DNA of 64,000 nt, taken from contig OY725490.1 of the NCBI GenBank assembly GCA_963281255.1, forward strand, positions 3,410,001-3,474,000, read 5' to 3'. The DNA comes from Aphrocallistes beatrix (lineage: Eukaryota > Porifera > Hexactinellida > Sceptrulophora > Aphrocallistidae). The position numbers were made by a program, and so were the translations under genes. The first letter of the stretch is position 1. Each line of letters opens with the position of its first letter. Shown here one piece after another: positions 53,900 to 64,000 of the stretch. A model generated the notes under the pieces. It searched no databases. It was not told the DNA's origin and worked only from the letters and a program-made list of their open reading frames with translations.

Positions 53900-54645
53900 T
53901 ATTACCGATTATTGGAATGATATTTATTCGATAACTGTGCTAGTCCAGAAACTTTCGTAGTGACCCCATAAAAGATTTGATGTAGTCACAAATTATGATA
54001 TGAAGCATGGCCTACTATAACAAGGCTATACATGCTGCCGAATCATAGTAAAAAATAAGAATCCAGTTTTTTAAATCTCATAATAGAAAACCTAAGCCTC
54101 CGATGCTTGCGAATTGAACTTTTTTGGGGTAAAAAAATACGAGGAATCAATTAAGACTACTAAATAAATTCAAAAGGCCATCCCTCATTTGGTTTAGGCG
54201 CAATTTTATTATGAGTCAGCATTTCACATAATTGCTGAATATCATAAACATTTTGTTACAATAACATTTCTTAGGTATATTCTATGTATACCTTATGATA
54301 GATTTCTACGAGTTAGTTCATGATCTTTCCCATGGCCTACTAAAATACATGAAAATATGCTGTCGAATCCTCTTCAAAAAAGTCTGTCCAATTAAATATA
54401 CAACCACAATATTAAAATATGCCAAAATCAATATATGTTTGGACTGTGAAAAATTTTATTTGATTGTTTATCTAGTTGTATTCCTTACTAATTAGTAGAT
54501 TTTTGCTCCTATTGTCCAACATGTGGTACCCATTCATCTATTCCAGTTGATTATTCTTTAAGGCGACCGGGGAACGCTATAAATTCAACATTTTCTACAT
54601 TTTCTGCATAATTTTTTACTTCTATTTGTTTTCTATCTTAGCGGC

Positions 54646-54867
54646 ATGCCAAATAAGTGTGCTGTGTTCTGGATATTCATCGAGCCAAAAACCTTTATTT
54701 CGTTTTCCTGATGATGAATATAAATCTCTCAAAGAATTATGGGTCAAATTTCTCAACCGTGAGAACTACATAATCACTCCTCAATCGTGTATTTGTATTG
54801 ACCACTTTGAAGAGAGGTATATTGTGCGTCACCCTAAACAACAAAGACTTATTCCTTACAGTACTTA
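54646..54867 (+). pseudogene. THAP zinc-finger exon of the P-element transposase
   Basis: TTTTCTATCTTAG just before the ATG looks like a splice acceptor, so an untranslated exon may lie upstream. Translation begins MPNKCAV; a one-base frame change then leads to GYSSSQKPLFRFPDDEYK, LWVKFLNRENY and SCICIDHFEERY. This is the C2CH THAP pattern: FRFP, W..F..R and C..HF. The second zinc ligand position holds Tyr rather than Cys, which may be part of the same damage. The mariner enters right after the domain. Confidence 0.78.
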
Positions 54868-56191
54868 GGTTATTTCAAAAGTACTGATCACTATTGATTT
54901 TTGACAGCTAGTGGTTATCGAATGTACCAATTAATATAATCCAGATAGCATTACCCATTCTCTCCTAATATCTAAAAGAATTTTTAAGATAGCATAAGTA
55001 TTTTTCTTATAATCATTATTTCAATCTCGTCAGTTTTGGCTACTTATACATTTATGGCTTCAAAATCGTCTATTATTGAGCAAGAGCAAAGGTCGTATAT
55101 CAAGTTTCGATCACTGCTAAAAGATTCGAACAGGTATACCCACAATGATCTCGTGGAAGTTTGTGGAGAACAAACACTAGATTATTCCACGGTTAGAAGA
55201 TGGGCTCGACTATTTAGAGAGTGAAGAGGCAGCATTGAAGATGAGCCTCGGACTGGTAGGCCTAAATCTGCAACCGGTGAACCCTCAATTGAGTTGGTTG
55301 GTGAATTTCTTCGAAATGACCCTTGCTGCTCTATTGAAGAGCTTTCTAAGTATACGGATATCTTAACGGGAAATATTTATCACATTCTGAATGAAGATCT
55401 CTGAGTAAGGAAGGTTTGCGCTCGGTGGGTGCCGTATTTGCTGTCAGAGGCCCGGATGAAACAGAGGGTAGAATGTTGTGAAAATCTTCTACATTACGAA
55501 AAATTTGATGCAAGGCGACTCTATGAGATAGTAACCATAGATTAAACTTGGATTTACTATTCACAACCTAAATCCAAGGAAAAATCTAAGTGTTGGCTGC
55601 ATCCCGGCGAACCCCGACCTACAAGACCGCGTCCAGATTTCCGTGCCAAGAAGGTAATATACGCAATTGCGTTTGACGCCTACGGTTCAGTTGCTCAGGT
55701 TTGCGTTCCGAAGGGCCAGAATGTTACTGGAGACTTTTATTGCACTCATGTGCTCGCAGAAGTCAGTAAACACTACACAGAGCGTCGGCCGAGAACTGGT
55801 CATCGTGGAATAAAACTTCTGCATGATAATGCCAGTAGCCATAAAACTAAACAAGTCACCGCATACATCAAGGATATAGGGATGAAAACACTGAATCACC
55901 CTCCCTATTCCCCTGACCTAAGTCCTTGTAACTTCTGGTTGTTTTAAAGCTGAAATGTCATCTCTCTGATAAGGAGTTCACTAGCCGAATGGAGATCGAA
56001 ATCGCCGTTCATAAGTACCTGAAATCGATCCCACAGACGGAGTATAAAAATACATTTCGCTGCTGGGTAGACCGTCTAAAGGAGTGTATTCACGTCAAGG
56101 GAGACTATTTCGAGAATATGTAATTAAATAACACATCAGTCGTTGCTTAATATCAAATTGGTGGGGGGTGATCAGTACTTTTGAAATGACC
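54868..56191 (+). mobile_element. mariner DD34D element (1,324 bp), inserted in the P element
   Basis: The inverted ends are GGTTATTTCAAAAGTACTGATCA and the complement of TGATCAGTACTTTTGAAATGACC, with TA at 54866-54867 and 56192-56193. The transposase relic (55060-56120) reads MASKSSIIEQEQRSYIKF, STVRRWARLFRE, LLHDNASSHKTK and SPDLSPCNFWLF. In the last of these Asn replaces the third catalytic Asp, and Asp is also followed by a stop in the GDET-equivalent region. With at least four stops it is more decayed than the P element's arms suggest for the host element. Confidence 0.88.
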
Positions 56192-56193
56192 TA

Positions 56194-58610
56194 AGTAAAA
56201 ATCCAATACCTACAATTAATCCTGATGTCATTCCTTTGAGCCTCTCAATTATTCCAACTTGCCTAGGAAGGCTCCCAAAAAAACGTATTTTTCAGGAGGA
56301 CCAATTCAAAGATTTCAAGATTAAATATCAAGTAAATAACCTAGATGACGTCAAAACATATCTGGAAACAGCACCAGAATATGAAAATTTTCAAATGTTC
56401 CTGTCTGAGTCTGCCTTGACAGCATATAACATTCAGATCCATTCTGGAATTGCGAAAGTCCAAGAATGTATCAATATTGATAACGTACTTCGTGTAAAAC
56501 TCAGCTTCGAAGGTTACCAATCCCACTTCCTGAGTACATCAGGAATTCTGCCAACTGTAAATTGACCTCCCTTGATATGTTGACAAATTTACCCAATTAT
56601 TGCAGAAACTATATTGGTTTGCATGGTGGTTGTGATATCGAAATAATACAATAATTACTTTATTCTACTTCTACCATCCTAAAGAAAGACCAAAATACTC
56701 GCATAACACACTCAAATTCGCTATATTATTGCGCTACACTTCAAATTCCGCCTACAAATTCTGAAGCAATACCTCCCACTACCATCTGAAACTGTCCTTA
56801 CATAGCTAAAATCTCCCTTGATTCAGAGTTGTTCAGCTCTTTGTGGACTTAGGGATAATAATTTGATTGGAAACGACGTAGTATTACTCCTTGATGAAAT
56901 GCATCTACAACAACAGGTTAGTTCATCTTTCTTTTCTTAAATAATTAAATATTTAGTGTATAAGCGTTGATTACCTATTTATTTAGGTTCAGTATGACGG
57001 GTACACTATCGTTGGATGTAATGGAGACCTTGAAATGTACAAGAGTGTTCTCTGTTTTATGGTTTTTTCCATAACTAAAAGTATTCCCTATGTCCTGAAG
57101 GCGATACCAATCGTGAAATTGTCGTATGAAATTATCTGTAATGGCATCTTAAACTGCTTATCTCTTTTATGTCGAGGAGGGTTTTTCACTCGTTCGATTA
57201 TATCAGATAATCACAAGACGAATATTAAAGCATTTCAAACTCTTTCTAAAGAGTATCCCATAAACGGAAAATCAAATTGTATCAGCAATCCTCACTGTTC
57301 ATTGCAACATATCTATCTGATGTTCGACACAGTTCATCTAATTAAAAATGTTAGGAACAATTTGTTAGCACACTCCTTCGAAGTACCTCATTGCAAGCTG
57401 ACTCTCCCAGAAAAAGTGCACGAGTTTCCTGCTGGAGGTGTGTACTGGGCGTGTCTGCATAGAGTTCATGAACATGATTTACAAGAATGTGGAAAACTTA
57501 GAAAAGCTCCTAAGATAAATTTTTCTGTATTACACCCCGGGAATAATAAGTCATCAGTCCCTCTAGCCTTGGCTATTTTTGACCCAACAACAACAACTGC
57601 TATTAGCAGCTACCATCCAGAAGAAATAGTGACGCCCTCATTTTTAGATCTTTTTTATTCGTGGTGGCTTATCGTTAACTCTAAACAAATTCCATACTAA
57701 TTCTATTGGGAAAGCGATAGTTCCTGAGGATGGAAAGTTAGTTTTTTTGCGAGCCTTGGGAGACTGGTTGGAACAGTGGAAATCTTCACAAACTCTTGGT
57801 CTTACTAATCAAACGTTCGATGCCCTAATACTAACCTGTCGATCAATTGCAAATTTATGTGATGACCTCTTCTCCGATGGTTATGAATATATTATGACAG
57901 GGAGGTTTCAAACGGATCCTTTGGAGAGGATATTCTCGCAATACAGACAGATGAGTGGTGGTCGCTTTCTCATTAGTCTTAAGGAAGTATTAAAGTCAGA
58001 ATCTATCATTCAAGTGAAAACCATTCTTAGTAACAGTCTAGAATCTGTGGATTATTTACCAAATATGCCTCTTGAACCTAGTGAGTTAATCGAACAATTC
58101 GTCACAGAAATTGTACAAAATGAAGAATTTGATAATTTGATCCTCTCTAATGACTGTAAAGAAGTTATCGTTTACATATCAGGGTACATCACTCACTCAT
58201 TAGTCCCCAATAATAATTAATAAGTGTAAGGACTGTTTATATTGTTTACATAAAAATATTGAAAGTAGTCCATATGTCGATAGTCTTAACAGAGGGAGAC
58301 TTACCTTACCGTCACAATCCCTAAACAATTACCTTCAAATGGCATTCGCTGTTATTGAATCAATTGAGTCCAAGGTTCTCCATTCTGGCCTACCAACAAA
58401 GATTCTAACTGCTACCTTATTGGACCAATTGTCAATTGATTGGGAGTCCAGCTTCTCCTGCCCAAGTCATTTCCAACATAATCGAAAACTTATATATAAT
58501 TGTAAAGTCTGCGATATCTATTTTCAAATCTTGCAAAGGCTGTAACTGAGACAAAGAGGAAAGATCAAGTAGAGAAATTTAAGTTACGTCAACGCAATAC
58601 ATTATAGTTC
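56194..58610 (+). pseudogene. P-element transposase, catalytic and C-terminal regions
   Basis: After the mariner, the frame resumes with KNPIPTINPDVIPLSL and a region up to about 56565. VVLLLDEMHLQQQ (first catalytic Asp) ends at a donor CAG/GTTAGT; a 70-bp intron (56917-56986, acceptor TTTATTTAG) follows and the frame continues VQYDGYTIVG. LMFDTVHLIKNVRNNLL carries the second Asp and QTDPLERIFSQYRQMSGGRF the probable Glu, the D-D-E triad of the P/THAP9 family. One frame change near 57690 and others near 58215 and 58535 break it. The basic C-terminal tail ends near 58607. Confidence 0.8.
56917..56986 (+). other. 70-bp intron in the P-element transposase gene
   Basis: GTTAGT..TTTATTTAG between LLLDEMHLQQQ and VQYDG keeps the reading frame. 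It shows the element was spliced by an animal host. Confidence 0.7.
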
Positions 58611-59041
58611 TTATTACTACTTTCAGGCATAGAATTCTCCTAAATTTTGTTTTATTCATTTATTCCACATACTCATATAGTAACTTGATATAAGGTAGAT
58701 TAAACCTTTCGCTTTCAGCATATATTTCAAAAATAACAATAACGATAGTTTGAAATATCTACTATTTGGTAATATTGTGTATCTTAAACAGATATGTTTT
58801 GTGGAAAATTTTCGTAAAATGCTGACTCATAATAAAATTGCGCCTAAACCAAATGAGGGATGGCCTTTGGAACTTTTTTAGTAGTCTTAATTGATTCCTC
58901 GTATTTTTTACCCCAAAAAAGTTTAATTCGCAAGCATCGGAGGCTTAGGTTTTCTATTATGAGATTTAAAAAACTGGACTCTTATTTTTTACTATGATTC
59001 GGCAGCATGTATAGCCGTGTTATAGTAGGCCATGTATGAAG

Positions 59042-59490
59042 TTATGGCAAATATTTGGTTTTGATGTACGAAGTTTCGATATACTGTGATGGTAATAATA
59101 TACTGAGAGTGGAGGCAAATCAAGTGAAGCGTATACAAAAAATGATAGATTTGATGTCTAAATCATGCAATTTAAGAATATAAAATGAATTATTATCTAG
59201 AACTCACCAAAATGTTCATAAAAGTTGGCAAATTTATAGTTGATTCATGATGAAATTCTCAGAATTGAAAAGAACGAAAAAAGAGATATAGCGGTTGAGA
59301 TTATAACTCCAATTCTATGTATTTGAGAAAAAGATCAAGCGTAATTAACATATATAACATACATGTAATCGTATTGTATTTAGTCGAAGAGTGCCTATTA
59401 GTCAAGTTAAAAGTAATTATCTAATCAAGCAATGACTCCGGCAGAACTATATGGTTGAATTAGAATATGCACAACATTTCAACAAAATAC
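59042..59490. other. gene-free stretch
   Basis: AT-rich; nothing recognised on either strand. Confidence 0.4.
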
Positions 59491-59492
59491 TT

Positions 59493-60237
59493 AGGGCGTT
59501 CAATATGTTCCAGGCCCAACTTTATATGTCAAAAGGTAACAAAGACAAAGTATTTTCAATTCGTTTAATGAATTCGTTGCAGGATTATGCTTCGACTGGT
59601 ATGTTGGTTGCTGTGTTATTAATATAATCACTGTGGTTAGCACACACGATTATAGACCCGGTTTACGGTCCTTATAAAAAATTTCAATTTTGCCATTGAA
59701 AAAGACTGGAAAACAATTTGTATGGATAAAATTCCTCAAAATTGTTAAATAATATCGTTGAAATGTAAAATAATCAAGAAGGCATGGAGAAGATACAAAC
59801 GGGAGGTGTTCAGTTGAATATTTCGTGATAAAAAGATGTTATACTCATTATGGTGGATTTTTTGCCACTTAAAAGTGGGACAAAAGTGTCAGTGAATTGC
59901 AAAAAAAAACACATTTCCCCAGCTTAAAATTAGAAGAGTTCAAAGAAGTCAATCTCTATGTTATTTGATTTGCAGAATTCAATGGAGAGATTAGTTTTAT
60001 TCTAAGTTTGCTCAGAACTGAAACACATCAAATATTAAGCTAAAACTCTCCATAAGTCAAGGACAGTAAACCGAGTGTATAAATCGTGTGTGCTAACCAC
60101 AATAATTATATTATCACAGCAAATCAAATTGCCAGTAGAAAGATAATCCTCTAATGAATACAATAAAATAATTTAAAATACATTGTTTCAGTTGCCTTTC
60201 GAATTATAAAGTTGGGCTTGGAACATATTGAACGTCC
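59493..60237. mobile_element. mariner-ended MITE (745 bp)
   Basis: The inverted ends are GGGCGTTCAATATGTTCCAGGC and, in complement, GGACGTTCAATATGTTCCAAGC, continuing to AACTTTATA, with TA at 59491-59492 and 60238-60239. An inner inverted pair (CACACGATTTATA-like) lies near 59645 and 60090. 59700-60030 resembles 24540-24910, the left arm of the 4.5-kb element, so the two are related. Confidence 0.78.
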
Positions 60238-60239
60238 TA

Positions 60240-61355
60240 AGTAACAACACTCCACAGCCAAGAACACAAAATCACGAGCTTCAGTAGAAAATTCTCCAAA
60301 GTCCTAGTTTTGATTGCTCGCTAAATGGGTTTGTCCCGAGCATCAAGCGCTCCCACTCCGTGATCCAGCCTCCGCTCCAAAAAAGGAGGCGCTCCTCTAT
60401 GTGCTCCTTTAAAATACTTTTCGAATTTTTTCCGAAAATAATGTGTTATACAACGAAATTTATCGCAAAATTGACCAGCATTTGCGGTACAAAACCAGCG
60501 GACCAGCAAATTGACTATAAAACCAGAATTTCATTCAGACTAGTATTTTGACTCATCATTGCCAGTAAGCTATCTCTGTTAAGCATACTTATCATTGTGA
60601 GATCATTGATCTACACTAAGTCCTCTAATTGTCCACCATTGGGTAATGGGATCCTAAGTGGACAATTAGAGAATTCGAAATGTGTGTGCACATAGTACTC
60701 CGATTCAAGTGGAAAAAGGCCGTGACCCATTTTATAATATTCGCGATTCACTCTCTGAGAATAGTAATTTATTATGCTGTTTCTGATTGCAGAGCATTTC
60801 AATTCTGGGTTGTTTTGCTGATAAACAGAAGCGTAGATCTGCTTCAAACCTGTATCAAAGTATATTTCTAGCCGTAGCCTATATTACTAGCCAGCTAGAA
60901 ACGCAGTTTCACATAAGTTGATGGAAATAGTACGGATAACTCATGGGCGCAGCCAGAAATTTTTGTAGGTGGGGCATATCAACCAGTTGGGGGTCTGCGG
61001 ACGTTGTAAGCTCTTCAGTGGGGTGCAGGGGCTTTTTTGAAGCTAACAGCAATTTGTCCCACAATTTGAACAGATTCATCTAATTTTGAGATTCTAGAAA
61101 TACAAATAATCTCCGAAAACAGTCCCTTCTCACCAATTATTTTATAATTTACTAAATAAATATTCAGACTTTATCCAGTCAGAGGGGAGCAGCTGCCTCC
61201 CCCTGACACCCCTCTCTACGCCCTTGCCATTAGCCTAGTACAAAAAGCGCTATGCCTAAAATCCGAATGGGGCAGGACAATCGCAGAAATCAGGTTTAGC
61301 ATAATCATCAATAAAGTATCATAACTACATGGGAGATGATCAATCAAAATTATCA
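60240..61355. other. gene-free stretch with a hairpin and MITE-like debris
   Basis: A perfect 14-bp stem, CTCTAATTGTCCAC (60623-60636) with GTGGACAATTAGAG (60658-60671), is the only clear structure. CATGGGCGCAGCCAG near 60943 and CTCTCTACGCCCTTG near 61212 may be worn hAT MITE ends. Confidence 0.45.
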
Positions 61356-61891
61356 TCCTTACTATTAAAACTCGATTAATGTTTTTGTTTGTTTTTGTAT
61401 ATATATATATGTAACGAATTGATTGAAGAAACTGCCAGGCGCAGAAAGCTGATTTTTGGCATATGGGAGTCTTTTGGCTATGGCTCCAGTAAGTTCTGAG
61501 CTCAGAGCAAAATGTCGACTCATCATGGAATTATGACGTCATTGTCACATCTTTAAAAGTTAAGCAATACAGTTATTCGAGCGTAACTCAGCCATTATAG
61601 GAGATAGAAAGCTGAAATTTTAATAGAATCTGCATACCTCACATATGATGCAACTATCGTCAAAAACGATGACTCATCACTTTGTGATGACGTCATCATT
61701 ACTCATCAAAATTTTAAAATTGATAAATTTGGTGATTTTTCGTGCGATATAGATTATAACAGTAGGACAGACGTATTTAGAGATGTTATCTCCCTTATAA
61801 TTAACCAATGTGACCCCAGGCGACCGAAGGGAGCCTCCGGCGGACACAAAGTGTCTGCCAGCCGCACAGCGCAAGCAAGCGAAGCGGCTTG
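61356..61891 (+). mobile_element. Helitron (non-autonomous), full-length copy
   Basis: Starts TCCTTACTATTAAAACTCGA after A and ends GCGGCTTG before T. The hairpin arm is slightly eroded. It contains TTATGACGTCATTGTC and GTGATGACGTCATCATT. Confidence 0.75.
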
Positions 61892-62386
61892 TAGCAAATA
61901 AAATGAGAAACAAGGGTCAAAATTAAATTAAGTTTTTGCTTAAGATGTAGCAAAGAATTTCGTTCATTTCTAGGCAATTGTGGATAATTTAGTGCCCTTC
62001 ACACCATAGGCGCCAAGTGTGGTACCTACGGGGCCGCCGGGGGTTTTACCTCCACGAATTCATCATATACAAATCCATTATATATATATAATGGATTTGT
62101 ATATATATGTAATGTATATATATACTCCCCCAGATTTTATTTTACTTTTCAAAACTTGGCTCCAAATAGGAGACAAGTTTAGTCTAAGAATGTCCCGCCG
62201 GGTATGTCTGGATCTAACGCCTATAGAGTAACTTCAAGGCAATATTCGATACTTTTGAATAGCTAACGAGTCCATAAACCCAAATTTCAGATAATCATCT
62301 GAATAATCACGTTTCGGAGCTCGTATTGCTGCCATAATAAAGAAAATCTATTAGAAATTAGACCATTAATTCATATTTCTTAGCTA
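61892..62386. repeat. palindrome and unassigned sequence
   Basis: 62067-62102 is a perfect 36-bp palindrome (ATACAAATCCATTATATA and complement). CATAGGCGCCAAGT at 62008 and CTAACGCCTATAG at 62215 could be ends of a small hAT MITE, but I could not read a target duplication. Confidence 0.5.
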
Positions 62387-62388
62387 TA

Positions 62389-62425
62389 CACTACCCGAAC
62401 AAAAGTATTCGACCACCACGAAACC
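62389..62425 (+). mobile_element. Tc1-like terminal repeat, partner not in window
   Basis: CACTACCCGAACAAAAGTATTC after TA is a typical Tc1 end. No complementary end occurs in the remaining 1.6 kb, so this is either a solo end or the left end of an element that extends past the window. Confidence 0.5.
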
Positions 62426-62779
62426 TCCACATACAAATGGTTATTCATAAAGGAATATACACTCAAATCTTAAGAAATATTCAATTTTTGATCTAAATTC
62501 TTAGTCAATTTTGGTAACTACAGACTCCTTTTTGTAAAACTGCATGTTCATTTCTTTTTGTATATCTAGTTACTATCGAAATGCTGTGTACTCAAAATAT
62601 GATTGTGGTTTATATAACTTTGTAACATTCCATGATCATTTCTAATTCACTAGCCTCGAGAGTTTGGAGTTTCTTATTATCGAAATTTATTCTAGCTAAA
62701 ATCGCTGTTAGATATGATAATGATAATATAATATATAAGTACTAACATTTCTGATTCATTATTTATAGCAATTAATTAT

Positions 62780-64000
62780 TTGTTTGTTCTGATGTCATCA
62801 GATACTGAGGAAATTCCGCAATTTCTGCCACTTCTCTCCATACCTTCGCATTTCGAATCGTCAGAATACGATGAGGGTAGTGAGCACGATACCTCGATAT
62901 CTACTCCCAGTACACCTGGAACCCCAGCCACTCCACTCACCCAGTTGAGTTCTTCTGTTTCGGCGTTCGCTTTTTCCGATTCGGATAGCTCCACAACTCC
63001 AAGATCTACTTCTGATACTAAAAGTAAGATGAAACATAAGCAGGGGCGCCGAACTTTTCGAAATCTAAGGACAATTTCGGGGTTCCAGGGGGGCTCGACC
63101 GTAAATTTTGTATTGCGTCTATGGGCCATCTTCGATTCCAGGGGCTCAAGCCCCCCAGCCCCCCCTGGTTCGGCGCCTATGAACATAATTACCCGAATCG
63201 TTTTTCTAGGAGAGGGTGCAAACGCACATTATTTCGTACTCCATCTTCAGTCAAGCGTCCCCTACTCAAACGTCCAAACTCCAGACTCCTGGATAGCATC
63301 AAGTTTCCGCCACCTCCAACTCCTCATGACATCACGCTAAAGGAAGGGGAGAAGACAATAAAAAAGAGTATGCATGTTCCTCACGGTACAGAACTAATGA
63401 ACTGGACATATTTTCTCAAGTTTTTTCACTGATTTCATGTCGCGAACCAAATTGTAAGGCTGGTACTTTGAGACTTCACAAACAAGCTCACACTAATGGA
63501 ATGCAATCCTACTTTATTCTTCATTGTCGCCAGTGCCATACCTTTATCGCACAGTTTTCGAACTCCCTTTATTTGAATGAGTCTATGGAAGGCTATATTA
63601 AACCTCAAGAGCACCCGTCAGCATAGCCAGGTAACATTCGCTCTTTATTGGGAATGCACTACTTCAATGAGCTGGCAGGACTTTCGACTACAATGCGCTA
63701 TTCAAGACCTCCCAGTACCCGCTCGCAATAAGGGAAAGCCACTTATTGATAGTCTAATCCTCTACAGAGGCCATCGCTGAGTAATCTATGGCAATGGCTG
63801 CCGCAGAAATCCGCGATCGGGTTGAAGTTAAAGCATCAAATATTCCTGGTGTTTCCAAGTGCGATATTTCCTTTGACGCCACTTGTCATGGAAGAGGGCA
63901 TTATAGCAACCAGGGATTTGCTTCTGCTATAGATGCGGTGTCGGGCAAAGTGCTTGACTACTGCCTTTATAACCGCGTTTGTAAAAGCTGTTCCATGTGT
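62780..64000 (+). pseudogene. Mutator-like transposase gene, running off the window
   Basis: The N-terminal part (62798 onward) is acidic and Ser/Thr/Pro-rich, followed by a basic region, KRTLFRTPSSVKRPLLKR. From 63420 the family's zinc-binding part appears in another frame: REPNCKAGTLRLHKQ, FILHCRQCHTF. Later come RSLLGMHYFNELAGLSTTM, VPARNKGKPLIDSLI and, at 63840-64000, DISFDATCHGRGHYSNQGF and VLDYCLYNRVCKSC. I recognise the last part as the Mutator-type transposase common in arthropods and cnidarians (VSVDGTW..RGH..S..G..IDV..GKVLD...CK.C). Several frame changes are present. A hAT MITE (63041-63181) interrupts the N-terminal part; its 141 bp plus 8-bp duplication accounts for one of the frame changes. 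Confidence 0.68.
63041..63181. mobile_element. hAT MITE (141 bp) in a transposase gene
   Basis: The ends are CAGGGGCGCCGAAC and GTTCGGCGCCTATG. The flanks AACATAAG (63033-63040) and AACATAAT (63182-63189) match at 7 of 8 bases. The interior has G and C runs. Confidence 0.78.

Larger units (their letters stand above)
54006..59034 (+). mobile_element. P-element-type transposon (5.0 kb with inserted mariner)
   Basis: Inverted ends of about 220 bp, nearly identical, run from CATGGCCTACTATAACA (54006) to about 54232 and from about 58817 to TGTTATAGTAGGCCATG (59034). TATGAAG flanks both sides (53999-54005 and 59035-59041), close to the 8-bp duplication of P elements. Drosophila P also starts CATG. 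The gene inside has a THAP exon, a catalytic core and a C-terminal region. A mariner (54868-56191) lies just after the THAP part. The near-identity of the arms suggests a recent element. Confidence 0.88.

Noticed and set aside
54295-54495. 66-residue frame within the P element upstream of the THAP exon
   Set aside because: No similarity recognised, and it lies where 5' untranslated or intronic sequence is expected.
1-64000. LTR retrotransposons, endogenous viruses or Polintons
   Set aside because: I looked for protease, integrase, capsid and long direct terminal repeats and recognised none; the inverted repeats found belong to DNA transposons.

Overview
The window is animal nuclear DNA from an invertebrate, AT-rich and very dense in DNA transposons. 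It has spliced-gene features (AATAAA signals, a 70-bp intron), no bacterial operons, and families typical of marine invertebrates: a very large interferon-inducible-type GTPase (VLIG/GVIN), an NHL propeller and an orphan seven-helix membrane protein. A sponge- or cnidarian-like host fits, but the sequence does not settle the phylum. I found no tRNA, rRNA, CRISPR array or LTR retroelement.

Host genes are few and lie in the first third. They are a seven-transmembrane protein (1986-3134, minus), a single-exon VLIG-type GTPase of 2,235 residues that ends in a von Willebrand A-like domain (8610-15317, plus), a decayed copy of the 3' end of that gene (16915-20000) split by later insertions, and an NHL six-blade propeller (20145-20978, minus).

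Almost everything else is mobile DNA, often nested. A non-autonomous Helitron family of about 530 bp has six copies with at least one defined end (21417, 22295, 23274, 42915, 53349, 61356) plus fragments near 3400-4550, 17690-18235 and 35066. Three mariners (4682-6105, 30348-31624, 54868-56191) carry damaged DD34D transposases. A hAT element (36643-42853) contains a Mutator-like element (37441-41811), which contains a second hAT (38615-41015). A P element (54006-59034) is split by a mariner, and a second P-element tail (50441-51375, minus) is split by a foldback MITE. Mutator-like genes also lie at 31645-33998 (with SWIM, Ulp1-type protease and PHD parts), 46680-48389 (minus) and 62780-64000. 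A 4.5-kb element (24363-28874) has mariner-like ends but a different transposase family. A Penelope-like reverse transcriptase remnant lies at 48427-49560. Many small hAT MITEs have 8-bp target duplications that can be read directly, and four pogo/Tc1-type MITEs have TA duplications.

The transposon genes are nearly all broken, while the GTPase stays open for 6.7 kb. The window therefore looks like a transposon-rich flank around a small cluster of possible immune or sensory genes. The points most worth following are the GTPase-vWA fusion, the Helitron family that spreads TGACGTCA palindromes, the Mutator element with protease and PHD parts, and three elements whose inverted ends are built from 15-16 bp tandem repeats.
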